Positions 34,553 through 46,534 of a stretch of DNA of 64,000 nucleotides are shown here, one piece after another. How positions within the stretch are numbered: the stretch's first letter is position 1; each line of letters starts with the position of its first letter. Below the pieces are notes generated by a model. It had not been told where the DNA came from. It saw only the letters and a program-made list of their open reading frames with translations, and ran no database searches. This DNA comes from Rhodoferax sp. (GTDB lineage Bacteria; Pseudomonadota; Gammaproteobacteria; Burkholderiales; Burkholderiaceae_C), in the NCBI RefSeq assembly GCF_030653815.1, contig NZ_JAURYQ010000014.1:110561-174560 (forward strand), read 5' to 3'. Position numbers and translations under genes: made by a program.

Positions 34553-37273
34553 ATGCTGTCACCCCTGCTGGTCGTCGGGGCTTCGTTTGCTTACCTGCTG
34601 CTGCTGTTTGCCGTGGCCAGCTTTGGTGACTGGCGCGCGTCCCGCGGCCGCTCGATCATTGCCAACCCCTGGACTTATGCCTTGTCGCTGGCGGTCTATT
34701 GCACGGCCTGGACCTATTTTGGCAGCGTTGGTCGCGCCGCATCGGGCGGCATCTGGTTCCTGCCGATTTATCTGGGGCCGACACTGGCCATGATTCTGGG
34801 TTGGCTGGTGATTCGCAAGATGATCCGCATTGCCAAGACCTACCGCATCACCTCGATTGCCGACTTCATTGGCAGTCGCTACGGCAAGAGCCCGCTGCTG
34901 GCCGGCCTGGTCACGCTGATTGCGGTGGTGGGCATCGTGCCTTACATCGCGCTGCAGCTCAAGGCGATTTCAGCGGGTTATGGTTTGCTCACGGCGGCCT
35001 CACTGAGCGAACTGCCGGTGCAGGTGCACTGGGCCCAGGACAGCACGTTTTACCTGGCGCTGGCGCTGGCGGGTTTCACCATGGTGTTTGGTGCCCGGCA
35101 TCTGGATTCGGCCGAGCGCCACGAAGGGTTGGTGGCGGCCATTGCCTTTGAGTCGGTGGTCAAACTCATTGCTTTTCTGGCAGTAGGCCTGTTTGTGGTC
35201 TACGGTTTGTTCAACGGCTTGACCGACGTTTTTGCGCGTGCGCACGCGGTGCCCGAGCTGGCCAAGCTGTTGCGGCTTGAGCAGGGTGGCAACTTTGCCT
35301 GGACCCAGTGGTTTGCCCTGACGCTGCTGTCGATGTTTTCGGTGATTTTCTTGCCGCGCCAGTTCCAGGTGATGGTGGTGGAGAACGTGCGCGAGAGCCA
35401 CCTGCGTCGGGCGGTCTGGGTGTTTCCGCTGTACCTGCTGGCGATCAATCTGTTTGTCTTGCCGATTGCCCTCGGGGGCTTGTTGTATTTCGGGCCGGGG
35501 CAGATGAATGCCGACAATTTTGTCTTGTCGCTGCCGCTGGCTGCGGGTCAGCCCGCGCTGGCGCTGTTTGCCTTCATTGGCGGCCTGTCGGCGGCCACCG
35601 GCATGGTGATTGTGGAAACCATTGCGGTGTCCACCATGGTCTGCAACGAGCTGGTGATGCCGCTGTTGCTGCGCACCCGGCATTTCAGGTCCGAGGCCGG
35701 GCACGACCTGACGCGTGTGCTCTTGCTCATTCGGCGTGCCGCCATTCTCGGCGTGCTAGTGCTGGGCTACGTCTACTTTCATCTGGCCGGTGAAGCCTAC
35801 GCGCTGGTCAGCATCGGGCTCATCAGCTTTGCCGCCGTGGCCCAGTTTGCCCCGGCGGTGTTGGGTGGCCTGTACTGGCGAGGCGCCACGCGCCGGGGTG
35901 CGCTGGTGGGTTTGCTGGCCGGCTTTGTGATGTGGTGCTACACGCTGATGCTGCCCTCTTTGGCCAAGTCGGGCTGGCTGCCGGATGCCTTCCTGAGCCA
36001 GGGCCTGTTGGGCCTGGACTGGTTGCGGCCCGAGCAACTGTTTGGCTTGCAGGGGCTGGACAACCTGACGCATTCGCTGTTCTGGAGTCTGCTGGTGAAT
36101 GTGGGCGCCTATGTGGGCTTGTCGCTGTGGCGCGCGCCCAATGGTCAGGAGGCCAGCCAGGCGCTGTTGTTCGTCGATGTGTTCGAGCGCACCAGCAGCG
36201 CGCGGCCGGTGTTCTGGCGTGGCCGTGCCACGGTGCCGGATTTGTTGCGCCTGTGCGAACGTTTCATGGGCGCAGAGCGGGCGCAGGCCTTGTTTGCCGA
36301 CTATGCGCGCCAGGCGGGGGCCAGTAGTTTGACCGGCATCACGCCCGACGCCCGTCTGGTGCAGTTTGTCGAGACCCAGTTGTCGGGTGCGGTGGGCAGC
36401 GCCTCGGCGCGGGTGCTGGTGGCCAGCAGTGTTGATGAAGAAACCCTGACACCCGACGATGTGTTGCGTATCCTGGACGAAAGTTCGCAACTGCGTGCGC
36501 ACTCGCTGGAGCTGGAAGAAAAATCCAGTTCGCTCGAGCGCGCCACCCGCGAGCTGCGCGCAGCCAACGAACAACTCAAGAGCCTGGACCGGCTCAAGGA
36601 TGACTTCATGTCCTCGGTCACCCATGAGCTGCGCACGCCACTGACCTCGATCCGGGCGCTGGCCGAGCTGATGCGCGACGACCCCGGCATGGGCGAGGCC
36701 CAGCGCAGTCAGTTCATCGCCATCATCGTCAGCGAAACCGAGCGCTTGTCCCGGCTGGTGAACCAGGTGCTGGACATGGCCAAGATCGAGTCGGGTCATG
36801 CCGAATGGCACAACGCCGAGGTGGATTTGGGCGCGCTGGTGCAGCAGGCGGTGGTGACCACCTCCGAGTTGTTCCGTGAGCGTCAAGCCCAGGTCACCGT
36901 CAGTTTGCCAGAGCTGCCGCTGGTCCTGCTGGCCGACCCCGACCGCCTGACCCAGGTGCTGCTGAATTTGCTGTCGAATGCCGCCAAATTTGTGCCGGTG
37001 CCTGGTGGTCGGGTTGATGTAAGCCTGAGCGGCGACGATGCTGGTGCGACCGTGGTGGTGCGTGACAACGGCCCGGGTGTGTCGTCTGAGCAGCAGGCGC
37101 TGATTTTTGAGAAATTTCGCCAGGGCGGCGATGCCGCCAACCGCCCTCAGGGGACCGGTCTGGGCTTGCCGATCAGCCGCCAGATCGTGGCGCATTTCGG
37201 TGGCCGGCTGTGGCTGGAATCACACCCCGGGCAGGGCGCCGCGTTTTGCTTTTACTTGCCATTCAAAATATAA
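34553..37273 (+). CDS. sensor histidine kinase with N-terminal sodium:solute symporter domain (CrbS/MxtR-like)
   Basis: 906 aa. Residues about 1-510 form a full SSS-type membrane domain (YCTAWTYFGSVGRAASGGIW, about 56-75; GGLSAATGMVIVETIAVSTM; QFAPAVLGGLYWRGATRRGA). A cytoplasmic linker leads to HisKA (DDFMSSVTHELRTPLTSIRA, phospho-accepting H691) and a complete HATPase: N box LLNLLSNAAKF, G1 VVRDNGPGV, F IFEKFRQG, G2 GTGLGLPISRQ. Kinases of this layout (CrbS, MxtR) sense acetate-type carboxylates and control acs/actP. A receiver gene follows 12 bp downstream. The ligand here is inferred from family and from the two flanking symporter operons. Confidence 0.92.
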   Translation: MLSPLLVVGASFAYLLLLFAVASFGDWRASRGRSIIANPWTYALSLAVYCTAWTYFGSVGRAASGGIWFLPIYLGPTLAMILGWLVIRKMIRIAKTYRITSIADFIGSRYGKSPLLAGLVTLIAVVGIVPYIALQLKAISAGYGLLTAASLSELPVQVHWAQDSTFYLALALAGFTMVFGARHLDSAERHEGLVAAIAFESVVKLIAFLAVGLFVVYGLFNGLTDVFARAHAVPELAKLLRLEQGGNFAWTQWFALTLLSMFSVIFLPRQFQVMVVENVRESHLRRAVWVFPLYLLAINLFVLPIALGGLLYFGPGQMNADNFVLSLPLAAGQPALALFAFIGGLSAATGMVIVETIAVSTMVCNELVMPLLLRTRHFRSEAGHDLTRVLLLIRRAAILGVLVLGYVYFHLAGEAYALVSIGLISFAAVAQFAPAVLGGLYWRGATRRGALVGLLAGFVMWCYTLMLPSLAKSGWLPDAFLSQGLLGLDWLRPEQLFGLQGLDNLTHSLFWSLLVNVGAYVGLSLWRAPNGQEASQALLFVDVFERTSSARPVFWRGRATVPDLLRLCERFMGAERAQALFADYARQAGASSLTGITPDARLVQFVETQLSGAVGSASARVLVASSVDEETLTPDDVLRILDESSQLRAHSLELEEKSSSLERATRELRAANEQLKSLDRLKDDFMSSVTHELRTPLTSIRALAELMRDDPGMGEAQRSQFIAIIVSETERLSRLVNQVLDMAKIESGHAEWHNAEVDLGALVQQAVVTTSELFRERQAQVTVSLPELPLVLLADPDRLTQVLLNLLSNAAKFVPVPGGRVDVSLSGDDAGATVVVRDNGPGVSSEQQALIFEKFRQGGDAANRPQGTGLGLPISRQIVAHFGGRLWLESHPGQGAAFCFYLPFKI

Positions 37274-37285
37274 GAGGAGACCGAG

Positions 37286-37656
<371 letters not shown>

Positions 37657-37660
<4 letters not shown>

Positions 37661-39831
37661 ACCGACCCAAGATCGACCGCCGCCTGCTGCTGGCGATTGC
37701 CGTCATCGGCCTGGCCACGGTGGTCTGGCTGTTGCTCACGATCGGCCTGATTGCGTCGACCCTGGAGCCCGAACAACGTGCTTTGCTGGCGGACCAACTG
37801 GCGCCCCGCTTCGTGTTGATTGGCCTGACCTGGATTTTTGGCCTGGTGGTGATCGGCTCGACCCTGCGCTGGCTGTTCCGGCGTTATGCCAGTGCGCCGG
37901 GGCGATTGCTGGAGCAGACCCAGGTGCTGCTGGCGGCGCCGCAAGCCGCGCCCATGAACCACCAGGGCACCACCGAGACCCAGGCGCTGGCCGAAGTGAT
38001 TTTTCAGCTGGCGACCCAGCGCGACAGCTTGCGCGCCGACGTGGCCAGCCAGATTGCCCAGGCCAGCCTGAGCGTGCAACAGGAAAAAAACCGGCTGGCT
38101 GCGCTGATGTCCGAGCTCACCCAGAGCGTGGTGGTGTGCAATCTGGACGGCCGCATCATTTTGTACAACAACCGTGCCCGCCTGCAGTTCAAGACGCTCT
38201 CGGTGGCGCCCACGCTGGCGGGTGGCGCCGAACTGGTGGGCATCGGGCGCTCCATTTATGCGGTGTTCGATCGGCAGCTGGTGGCGCACGCTTTGGAGAG
38301 CATCCAGCAGCGCATCAGCCGCGGTGCCGGCAGTCCGTCGGCCCAATTTGTCACCACCACGCAAGCGGGCCAGTTGCTCAAGGTGCAAATGGCGCCGGTG
38401 CGCAGTGTCGATGCCACCGGGGGGGCCACCGAGATCAGTGGCTTTGTGCTGATGCTCGACAACGTGACCCGGGCGTTTGAAGAGGAGCATTTGCGCGACC
38501 AGTTGCTGCACGGCCTGACCGAGGGCAGCCGCTCTTCGCTGGCCAACATTCAGGCGGCGGTCGAGATGCTGGCTTACCCTGACCTGGAGGCGCCCATGCG
38601 CGAGCGCTTTCTGGCCGTGGTGCGCGAAGAAGTCAGCAGCATGAGCACGCGCATCAACACCATGACGCAACAGGCCACGCAAGGCCTCAAGGCGCGCTGG
38701 CCGATGGAGGAAATGCTGGGTGCCGACGTGCTGCTGGCCTGCCAGCGCCGCATCGAGGTGCGCAGCCAACGCCCGGTCACGCTGGAAAACCTGGACGCCA
38801 GTGTCTGGCTCAAAGTCGACAGTTTCAGTTTGACGCAGGCGCTGGATTACCTGGCGCTGCGCCTGGTCGACGAGTTCGACATCAAGTTTTTCCGCTTGCG
38901 CCTGCAGGCCAACGGCAACCGGGCCCAGCTTGACCTGATCTGGACCGGCCAGGCCATGAGCACCGAGACCGTCATGAGTTGGGAGATGGACAGCATGCGT
39001 TTTGGTGCCGAGAGCACGCCGCTCACCGTGCGCGATGTCATCGAGCGCCATGGCGGCGAGATGTGGTTTGAACGGGAGCGCGTGCGCCACGAGGCGTTTT
39101 TCAGATTTTTGTTGCCCATGGCGAGTGTGCAGGAGCAACTGGAAGCCACACAGATTTTGCACAACGACAGCCGGCCCGAGTTCTACGATTTCGACCTGTT
39201 TCAGACCACCGACCAGAGCAGCGCGCTTGAGGATCGCCTGCTGGGTGAGCTGTCGTTCACCGTGTTTGACACCGAGACCACCGGGCTGAATCCGTCCGAG
39301 GGCGACCAGATCATCCAGATCGGCGCGGCGCGCATTGTCAATGGCAAACTGTTGCGGCAGGAAAGTTTTGAGCAACTGGTCAACCCCGGGCGCCTGATTC
39401 CGGCGGCCACGGTGCCGATTCACGGCATCACGCAGGACATGGTCAGGGGCAAGCCCCCCATCACCGAAGTGCTGCCGGCCTTCTACACCTTTGCCCAGGA
39501 TACCGTGCTGGTGGCGCACAACGCCGCTTTTGACATGAAGTTCCTGCAACTGCAGGAGCGCCACACCGGCCTGGTGTTCAACCACCCGGTGCTCGACACC
39601 TTGCTGCTGTCGGCGGTGGTGCATCCGAACCAGGAGTCGCACCGCCTGGAGGCGATTGCCGAGCGCTTCAACATCACCGTGCTGGGGCGCCACACCGCTT
39701 TGGGCGATGCCATCGTGACCGCTGAAGTCTGGTTGCGCCTGCTGCCCCTGCTACAGGCGATGGGCATCACCACCCTGCGCCAGGCCAGGGTGGCTGCGCA
39801 AAAGACCTATTACGCGCGGCTGAAATACTGA
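37657..39831 (+). CDS. membrane sensor (degenerate histidine kinase) fused to DEDDh 3'-5' exonuclease
   Basis: 724 aa with an unusual domain order: two membrane segments (about 10-30 and 52-70), a HAMP-like coiled linker, a PAS-like region (about 145-265; QSVVVCNLDGRIILYNNRAR), a DHp-like helix pair in which the normal HELR is replaced (GSRSSLANIQAAVEML), a poorly conserved ATPase-like domain ending HGGEMWFE, then a complete DnaQ/epsilon-type exonuclease (about 532-705). Catalytic residues are D538 and E540 (FTVFDTETTGL), D626 (AHNAAFDMKFL), and H679 and D684 (RHTALGDAIV). The nuclease part looks active while the kinase part looks dead. It is translationally coupled to the receiver gene. The substrate (RNA, nanoRNA or DNA) is unknown. 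Separate exonucleases of this type occur beside actP/DUF294 in pseudomonads, as I recall (PA3232 region). Confidence 0.88.
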
Positions 39832-39834
39832 CGA

Positions 39835-41712
39835 CTAGAACCGGCCGCCGGCGTAGCGCTGGCCCAGCACGCCCTGCAGGGTTTGCACCACGCTGAAAGC
39901 CTCCTTGAGGTGGCTGCGCTCGAAGTTGCTGAGTTCTTCCAGTGCCAGAAAGTTGTCAGGTGCCTGGCCCTGTGCCATTTGCCGCGCCTGGTGGGCAATA
40001 CGCAATTTGCCTAAAAATTCCAGCGCGCCGCGCAGGTCGCGCGCGCTTTGCTCGGTCACTTCGCCGGCCTGGGCCGAGACCTCTAGCCGGTCATGGGTGT
40101 TGGCTACGGTGACGCCAGCGGCCAGCGCATAGACCCGCGCGAGGTCGACAATGGGCACGATGCCGGTATGTTTGAGGTCGATGGTGTGCGGGTTGTCGCC
40201 GCCCTTGATCAGCGTGATCTGGCCAAACATGCCCAGCGGTGGCCGGTGCTTGAGGGCGTTACTGACCATGTGCGCCAGAAACAGGCTGTTGCCCTTGGTG
40301 TGTTGCACCACCTGCTGGCGCAGGCCATCGAGCAACGCGGCTTGGCCGTGGATGGCGCGCAGGTCGAAAAATACGCAGGTCAACATCAAGGACTTGGGCT
40401 TGGGACTGTCGACCCACTTGCGGAAGTACTCCGCCCAGACCCGCCGCGGCTGGCGCCAGATGTCGGTCATGGCCATCATCTCGCCCGGGCAGTGGATGTA
40501 GCCGCACTCGGCCAGGCCGTCACAGACGAATTTGCTGAAAGTCTTGAAGTAGGCGCCGTGCGCTGCTTCGTCGAACGCATCGTCCAGGATCAGGCAGTTG
40601 TCCTGGTCGGACTTGGCGGTCTGCTCATTGCGCGCCTGGCTGCCGGCGGCGACCCACACGTAATCCACTGGGGCCGGACCCAGTTGCGCTTCGGCCAGGT
40701 GAATCAGCCGAATCGTGATGGCGTCGGTGATGGCGGTGATGATGTGGCCGGTGCTGTAGGCGCTGGCGTCGGCCGCGGCCAGGTGTTGTTGCAGTTGGCG
40801 CACCCGGGTGCTGATGCTTTTCAGGCCATCAAGTGAGCTTTGTTTGTAGATGTCGCCGGCCAGGTAGACCGCCGAGGTACTGTGCTGCTCGGTCAAGTCG
40901 GTGGCCGTGATCATGCCCAGAATGTCGCCGCCTTCCATCACCGGGATGTGGTGGATGTTGTGGCGCGCCATCAGCAGCAGGGCCTCAAAAGCCGGGCTGT
41001 TGGCGCTGACCGTCATGGGCGCGAGCGTTGCAATGTCGGAAACCGGGCGGCTGATGTCCAGGTCGAGGGCCACCACACGGTTGCGCAGGTCACGGTCGGT
41101 GACCAGGCCAAACAGCAGGCCTTGTTCGACCAGCAGCACCGAGGACACTCGCCGGTCGCGCATCAGCACGGCGGTCGCCTGGATCGAGGTATCGGGGGCC
41201 ACGGTGATGGGTGGGCGTTTGATCAGGCTGCGAATGGGCGTTCCCAGCAGGTTCAGTGCATTGCTGGATTCGCTGACCGGCGGTGCCGGCACCGCCGGTG
41301 GCTGATGCGCTGGCTGCAGTGAGGGCAGGAAAAACGCCAGTTGGGGATGTTTGGTGCACAGTTGTGCCAGTACGTCAGCCGCTAGCCAGGCCACTTCGCA
41401 ATCGGCGGCAGCCACGGCCTGCCAGGTCGCCAGTTGGGGTGCTGGCGTGACGCCAAAGCCGAACAGGTTGCCGACTTCAAGTTGAACCGACAGGTTCAGG
41501 TCCGGATCGCTCAAGCGCACGGTGCCGCTCAGGATCAGGCCCAGCTGGTCTGGCAGGCGGCCTTGCGCCGCCAGTGTGGCCCCCGCCGTGGCGTTGGCCA
41601 GCGTGAATTGGCCCGCCAAGGTGTCACGACTTTTGGCACTGAGCTGGGAAAAAACCCGCTGCTGGGACAATTGGCTGATGAGCAGGGGCGGGTGCTTGGG
41701 CGTGGAGGGCAT
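39835..41712 (-). CDS. cNMP-binding / CBS / DUF294 nucleotidyltransferase-like protein (copy B)
   Basis: 625 aa. Domains in order: cyclic-nucleotide-binding-like (about 10-130), a linker rich in Pro/Ala, a CBS pair (about 165-290; PVMEGGDILGMITATDLTEQ), DUF294 (WVAAGSQARNEQTAKSDQDN, about 350-369) and the DUF294 C-terminal helical domain (LKEAFSVVQTLQGVLGQRY at the end). It shares the architecture of copy A at 27507-29330, and the two bracket the symporter/kinase genes. It is convergent with the exonuclease fusion (3 bp between stops). Such proteins regularly accompany acetate symporters; a role in adenylate-responsive control by protein nucleotidylation is a guess. Confidence 0.85.
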   Translation of the reverse strand: MPSTPKHPPLLISQLSQQRVFSQLSAKSRDTLAGQFTLANATAGATLAAQGRLPDQLGLILSGTVRLSDPDLNLSVQLEVGNLFGFGVTPAPQLATWQAVAAADCEVAWLAADVLAQLCTKHPQLAFFLPSLQPAHQPPAVPAPPVSESSNALNLLGTPIRSLIKRPPITVAPDTSIQATAVLMRDRRVSSVLLVEQGLLFGLVTDRDLRNRVVALDLDISRPVSDIATLAPMTVSANSPAFEALLLMARHNIHHIPVMEGGDILGMITATDLTEQHSTSAVYLAGDIYKQSSLDGLKSISTRVRQLQQHLAAADASAYSTGHIITAITDAITIRLIHLAEAQLGPAPVDYVWVAAGSQARNEQTAKSDQDNCLILDDAFDEAAHGAYFKTFSKFVCDGLAECGYIHCPGEMMAMTDIWRQPRRVWAEYFRKWVDSPKPKSLMLTCVFFDLRAIHGQAALLDGLRQQVVQHTKGNSLFLAHMVSNALKHRPPLGMFGQITLIKGGDNPHTIDLKHTGIVPIVDLARVYALAAGVTVANTHDRLEVSAQAGEVTEQSARDLRGALEFLGKLRIAHQARQMAQGQAPDNFLALEELSNFERSHLKEAFSVVQTLQGVLGQRYAGGRF

Positions 41713-41814
41713 GACAGATCACTCAAGGTTGTGAGGGCGTAGCATACGATTTTCGGCTATATTTTGATGTAAAAACAGCAGCTTTTCGCTGTTGCACAGG
41801 GCCTCACTGTAACG

Positions 41815-42972
41815 TCAGGGCAAGCGTTTGTGCCGGTTTTTGAGCAAGGCGGCCAGCCCGATGCTGGCCGCGGTCAGCAACAGGGCCGGAAAACCGAGTT
41901 CGAGCGAGACGTCAAGCATGGCCCCGGAGACGCTGGACGCTATCAGCCCGCCCAGGGTGTAGGTGAGCACCAGCACGGCCGTGGCGTTGACCAGTGTCAT
42001 GCCTTTTTCGCGCGAGCCAATGTCGACCATGGCCAGCGTGTAGAGGGCGCCGCCCGAGGCGCCCCAAATGGCCACCATGGGCCAGATCAGCCACGGTGCG
42101 TGACCGACCCAGGGGCTGGCGCAAGCCGACAGAAAAATCAATGCGGCACACACGGCCATCAGGGTGCGCCGGCCCTGAGCGGGGGAATCAAAGCGGTCGG
42201 CCAGCATGCCCGCAGGCAGTGCCGCCAGCGTGCCGCCCATGCCACTGACCGACACCAGCAGTGCCGCCGTGCTGGCGCCCAGACCCAGCGTGAGCCCGTA
42301 CAGTGGCAGGATGGAGGCCAGGCCCAGTTCGAAAAAACCGCCCAGAAACCCGGCCAGCATGATCACCGGATGGGCGCGCACGGCGCGCCAGAGTCCAGCC
42401 AGGCCGATGCTTGCGGTATGGCGGTCAGGGTCTGGCGGCAGCGGGGGAATGAGCGCGGTCCAGGCCAGGCCAATGGCCAGCAGGGCGATCACCAGCCAGA
42501 GGGCGTGGCTGTTGTCGGGACCCACCCAGGCCAGCAGCGCCGGACCGATCACAAAGGTGAGGCCGACCATGGTGGCATAGGCGCCAATGTAGCGGCCGAT
42601 CTTGCCGGGGGGTGCAAATTCGGCAATGAAAGCTTCCGCCAGCACCCAGCGCAGCCCGCCCGCCACACCGGCCATCAGCTCGAGCGCAAACCAGACCCAC
42701 AGCACATCGGTGAGCAAAAAGCCCAGCGCTGCGACCATCGGCAAGGTGGAGGCCAGCCACATGGTGGGCCGCCGCCCCAGGGTGTGGGTGATGACCGAGG
42801 CAAAGGGCGTGATGACGAAAATGCCGAGCCAGGTGGTGGCGGCAAACAACCCGGCCACGGTGGTGGAAACCTGGGCTTGCTTGAGCAGCAACAACAGCAA
42901 CGGCGACAGCATGAAGATGCCCGACAGCTGGAACAGCGTTGAGCCGAAAACGCTCAGCAAACCTTGTCGCAA
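41815..42972 (-). CDS. MFS transporter
   Basis: 385 aa with 12 predicted membrane segments. The loop between segments 2 and 3 reads FASVITHTLGRRPTMWLAS, a G-x3-D/H-x2-GRR-x2 motif of the major facilitator superfamily, and a second copy (GMLADRFDSPAQGRR) follows in the second half. This is typical of drug or sugar efflux-type MFS proteins of the YcaD/SetA sort. It has no diagnostic substrate motif. It lies 3 bp downstream of prfC on the same strand, so it may be co-transcribed by readthrough. The 102-bp gap on its other side shows nothing that I can support. Confidence 0.85.
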   Translation of the reverse strand: MRQGLLSVFGSTLFQLSGIFMLSPLLLLLLKQAQVSTTVAGLFAATTWLGIFVITPFASVITHTLGRRPTMWLASTLPMVAALGFLLTDVLWVWFALELMAGVAGGLRWVLAEAFIAEFAPPGKIGRYIGAYATMVGLTFVIGPALLAWVGPDNSHALWLVIALLAIGLAWTALIPPLPPDPDRHTASIGLAGLWRAVRAHPVIMLAGFLGGFFELGLASILPLYGLTLGLGASTAALLVSVSGMGGTLAALPAGMLADRFDSPAQGRRTLMAVCAALIFLSACASPWVGHAPWLIWPMVAIWGASGGALYTLAMVDIGSREKGMTLVNATAVLVLTYTLGGLIASSVSGAMLDVSLELGFPALLLTAASIGLAALLKNRHKRLP

Positions 42973-42975
42973 GGT

Positions 42976-44607
42976 TTATCCCGCCGATTGCAGCGCCAGC
43001 CCGGCGTGCTCGCGCAGCGGGTGGAAGTGGATTTTGGGAAAGCGCTCCTGCGCCAGGCGCACGTCGTAGGGGCTGGTGCACAGGTAGGCCAGGGTGTCGG
43101 CTGCGTCGCGCGCCATGCGTTGCGGGTAGGCGTAGACAAAGTCCTTCAATTCCCCGGGCGAGTCGGCGGTGATCCAGCGCGCACCGGTGTACTGGCTGCC
43201 CTCCAGCCGCACATCGGCATCGTATTCGCCCTTGAGGCGGTGCTGCACCACCTCGAACTGCAGCTGGCCGATGGCGCCGAGCAGCATGTTGCCGCCCATC
43301 TCGGGCTTGAACACCTGGATCGCGCCTTCTTCACCCAACTGCGCCAGCCCTTGCTGCAACTGTTTGGTGCGCAACGGGTTTTTCAGCACCACGGTCATGA
43401 ACATCTCGGGCGCAAAAAACGGCAGGCCGGTGAACAGCAGGTTGACCGAGCCGTCGGTGATGGTGTCGCCCAGCTGCACGCCGCCGTGGGTGGTAAAGCC
43501 GACGATGTCGCCGGCGTAGGCTTCCTGCACGGCTTCGCGGCGCTGGCTCATGAAGGTCACCACGCTGGTTGGGCGCAGCTCCTTGGCCGTGCGCATCACC
43601 TTGAGTTTCATGCCGGGGGTGTATTTGCCCGAGGCGATTCGCACAAACGCGATGCGGTCGCGGTGGTTGGCGTCCATGTTGGCCTGCACCTTGAACACCA
43701 CGCCTGAGAAAGCATCGTCTTCGGGCTGCACCTGCTTGATGACCGGCTGCTTGTTGACCACGAACGAGCTGGTGCGTGGACCCGGCGAGGGCGCCAGGTC
43801 GACCAGCGCCTCGAGCACTTCCATGACACCGAAGTTGTTGACACCCGAGCCAAAGAACACCGGGGTCTGTTTGCCCGCCAAAAAGGCTTCGCGGTCGAAC
43901 TCGGGACTGGCGCCGGTGGCCAGTTCCATGCTTTCCAGGGCGGTGTCCCATTCATGGCCGAAGCGTTTCTGCAAGGCCGCCGGGTCGCTCAAAGGCATGG
44001 ACTCGAAGTCATGCGGCAGGCGCTCGCTGCCCGACTCGAACACCGTCATGGCTTGCGTGCGCAGGTTGATGATGCCGCCGAAGGTCTTGCCCTGGCCCAC
44101 CGGCCAGGTCATGGGCACGCAGGGCATGCCGAGCTCGCGCTCGACCTCGTCCAGGATGTCGAGCGGGTCGCGCACCTCGCGGTCCATCTTGTTGATGAAG
44201 GTGATGATGGGGGTGTCGCGCTGGCGGCAGACCTCGATCAGCCGGCGGGTCTGTGACTCGACGCCGTTGGCCGCGTCGATCACCATCAGTGCCGAGTCCA
44301 CGGCCGTGAGCACGCGGTAGGTGTCCTCGGAGAAGTCCTTGTGGCCCGGGGTGTCGAGCAGGTTGATGACGTGGTCGCGGTAGACCATCTGCATGACCGA
44401 ACTGGCCACCGAGATGCCGCGCTGTTTCTCGATTTCCATCCAGTCGCTGGTGGCATGGCGCGTGGCCTTGCGCGCTTTCACCGAGCCGGCAATCTGGATC
44501 GCACCCGAGAACAGCAACAGTTTTTCGGTCAGCGTGGTCTTACCCGCGTCGGGGTGCGAGATGATGGCAAAGGTGCGGCGGCGGCGGGTTTCAAAAGCGT
44601 AGGTCAC
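42976..44607 (-). CDS. prfC: peptide chain release factor 3
   Basis: 543 aa translational GTPase that recycles RF1/RF2 from the ribosome. GTPase motifs are G1 SHPDAGKTTLTEKLL (about 18-32), the switch-I region GSVKARKATRHATSDWMEIE, G3 LLDTPGHKDFSEDTYR and G4 FINKMDRE. The second and third domains (TGLPFFAPEMF, QVFKPEMGGNMLLGAIGQL) fit RF3 and distinguish it from EF-G. It is full length, with a conventional ATG start. Confidence 0.97.
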   Translation of the reverse strand: MTYAFETRRRRTFAIISHPDAGKTTLTEKLLLFSGAIQIAGSVKARKATRHATSDWMEIEKQRGISVASSVMQMVYRDHVINLLDTPGHKDFSEDTYRVLTAVDSALMVIDAANGVESQTRRLIEVCRQRDTPIITFINKMDREVRDPLDILDEVERELGMPCVPMTWPVGQGKTFGGIINLRTQAMTVFESGSERLPHDFESMPLSDPAALQKRFGHEWDTALESMELATGASPEFDREAFLAGKQTPVFFGSGVNNFGVMEVLEALVDLAPSPGPRTSSFVVNKQPVIKQVQPEDDAFSGVVFKVQANMDANHRDRIAFVRIASGKYTPGMKLKVMRTAKELRPTSVVTFMSQRREAVQEAYAGDIVGFTTHGGVQLGDTITDGSVNLLFTGLPFFAPEMFMTVVLKNPLRTKQLQQGLAQLGEEGAIQVFKPEMGGNMLLGAIGQLQFEVVQHRLKGEYDADVRLEGSQYTGARWITADSPGELKDFVYAYPQRMARDAADTLAYLCTSPYDVRLAQERFPKIHFHPLREHAGLALQSAG

Positions 44608-44632
44608 TGGGAGTTCTCAAGTCTGGGGTTGA

Positions 44633-46459
<1,827 letters not shown>

Positions 46460-46534
46460 GTGCAGCGGCAGATTGGGAGCAGGGTGATTTCGCCCCCATC
46501 AGTGTCAACAAGAACAAGCAACAAGGAGTCTTTC

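Noticed and set aside
46460..46534. Upstream extension of glgC
   Set aside because: The frame is open but has no homologue-like residues, and a clear AAGGAG serves the ATG at 46535.
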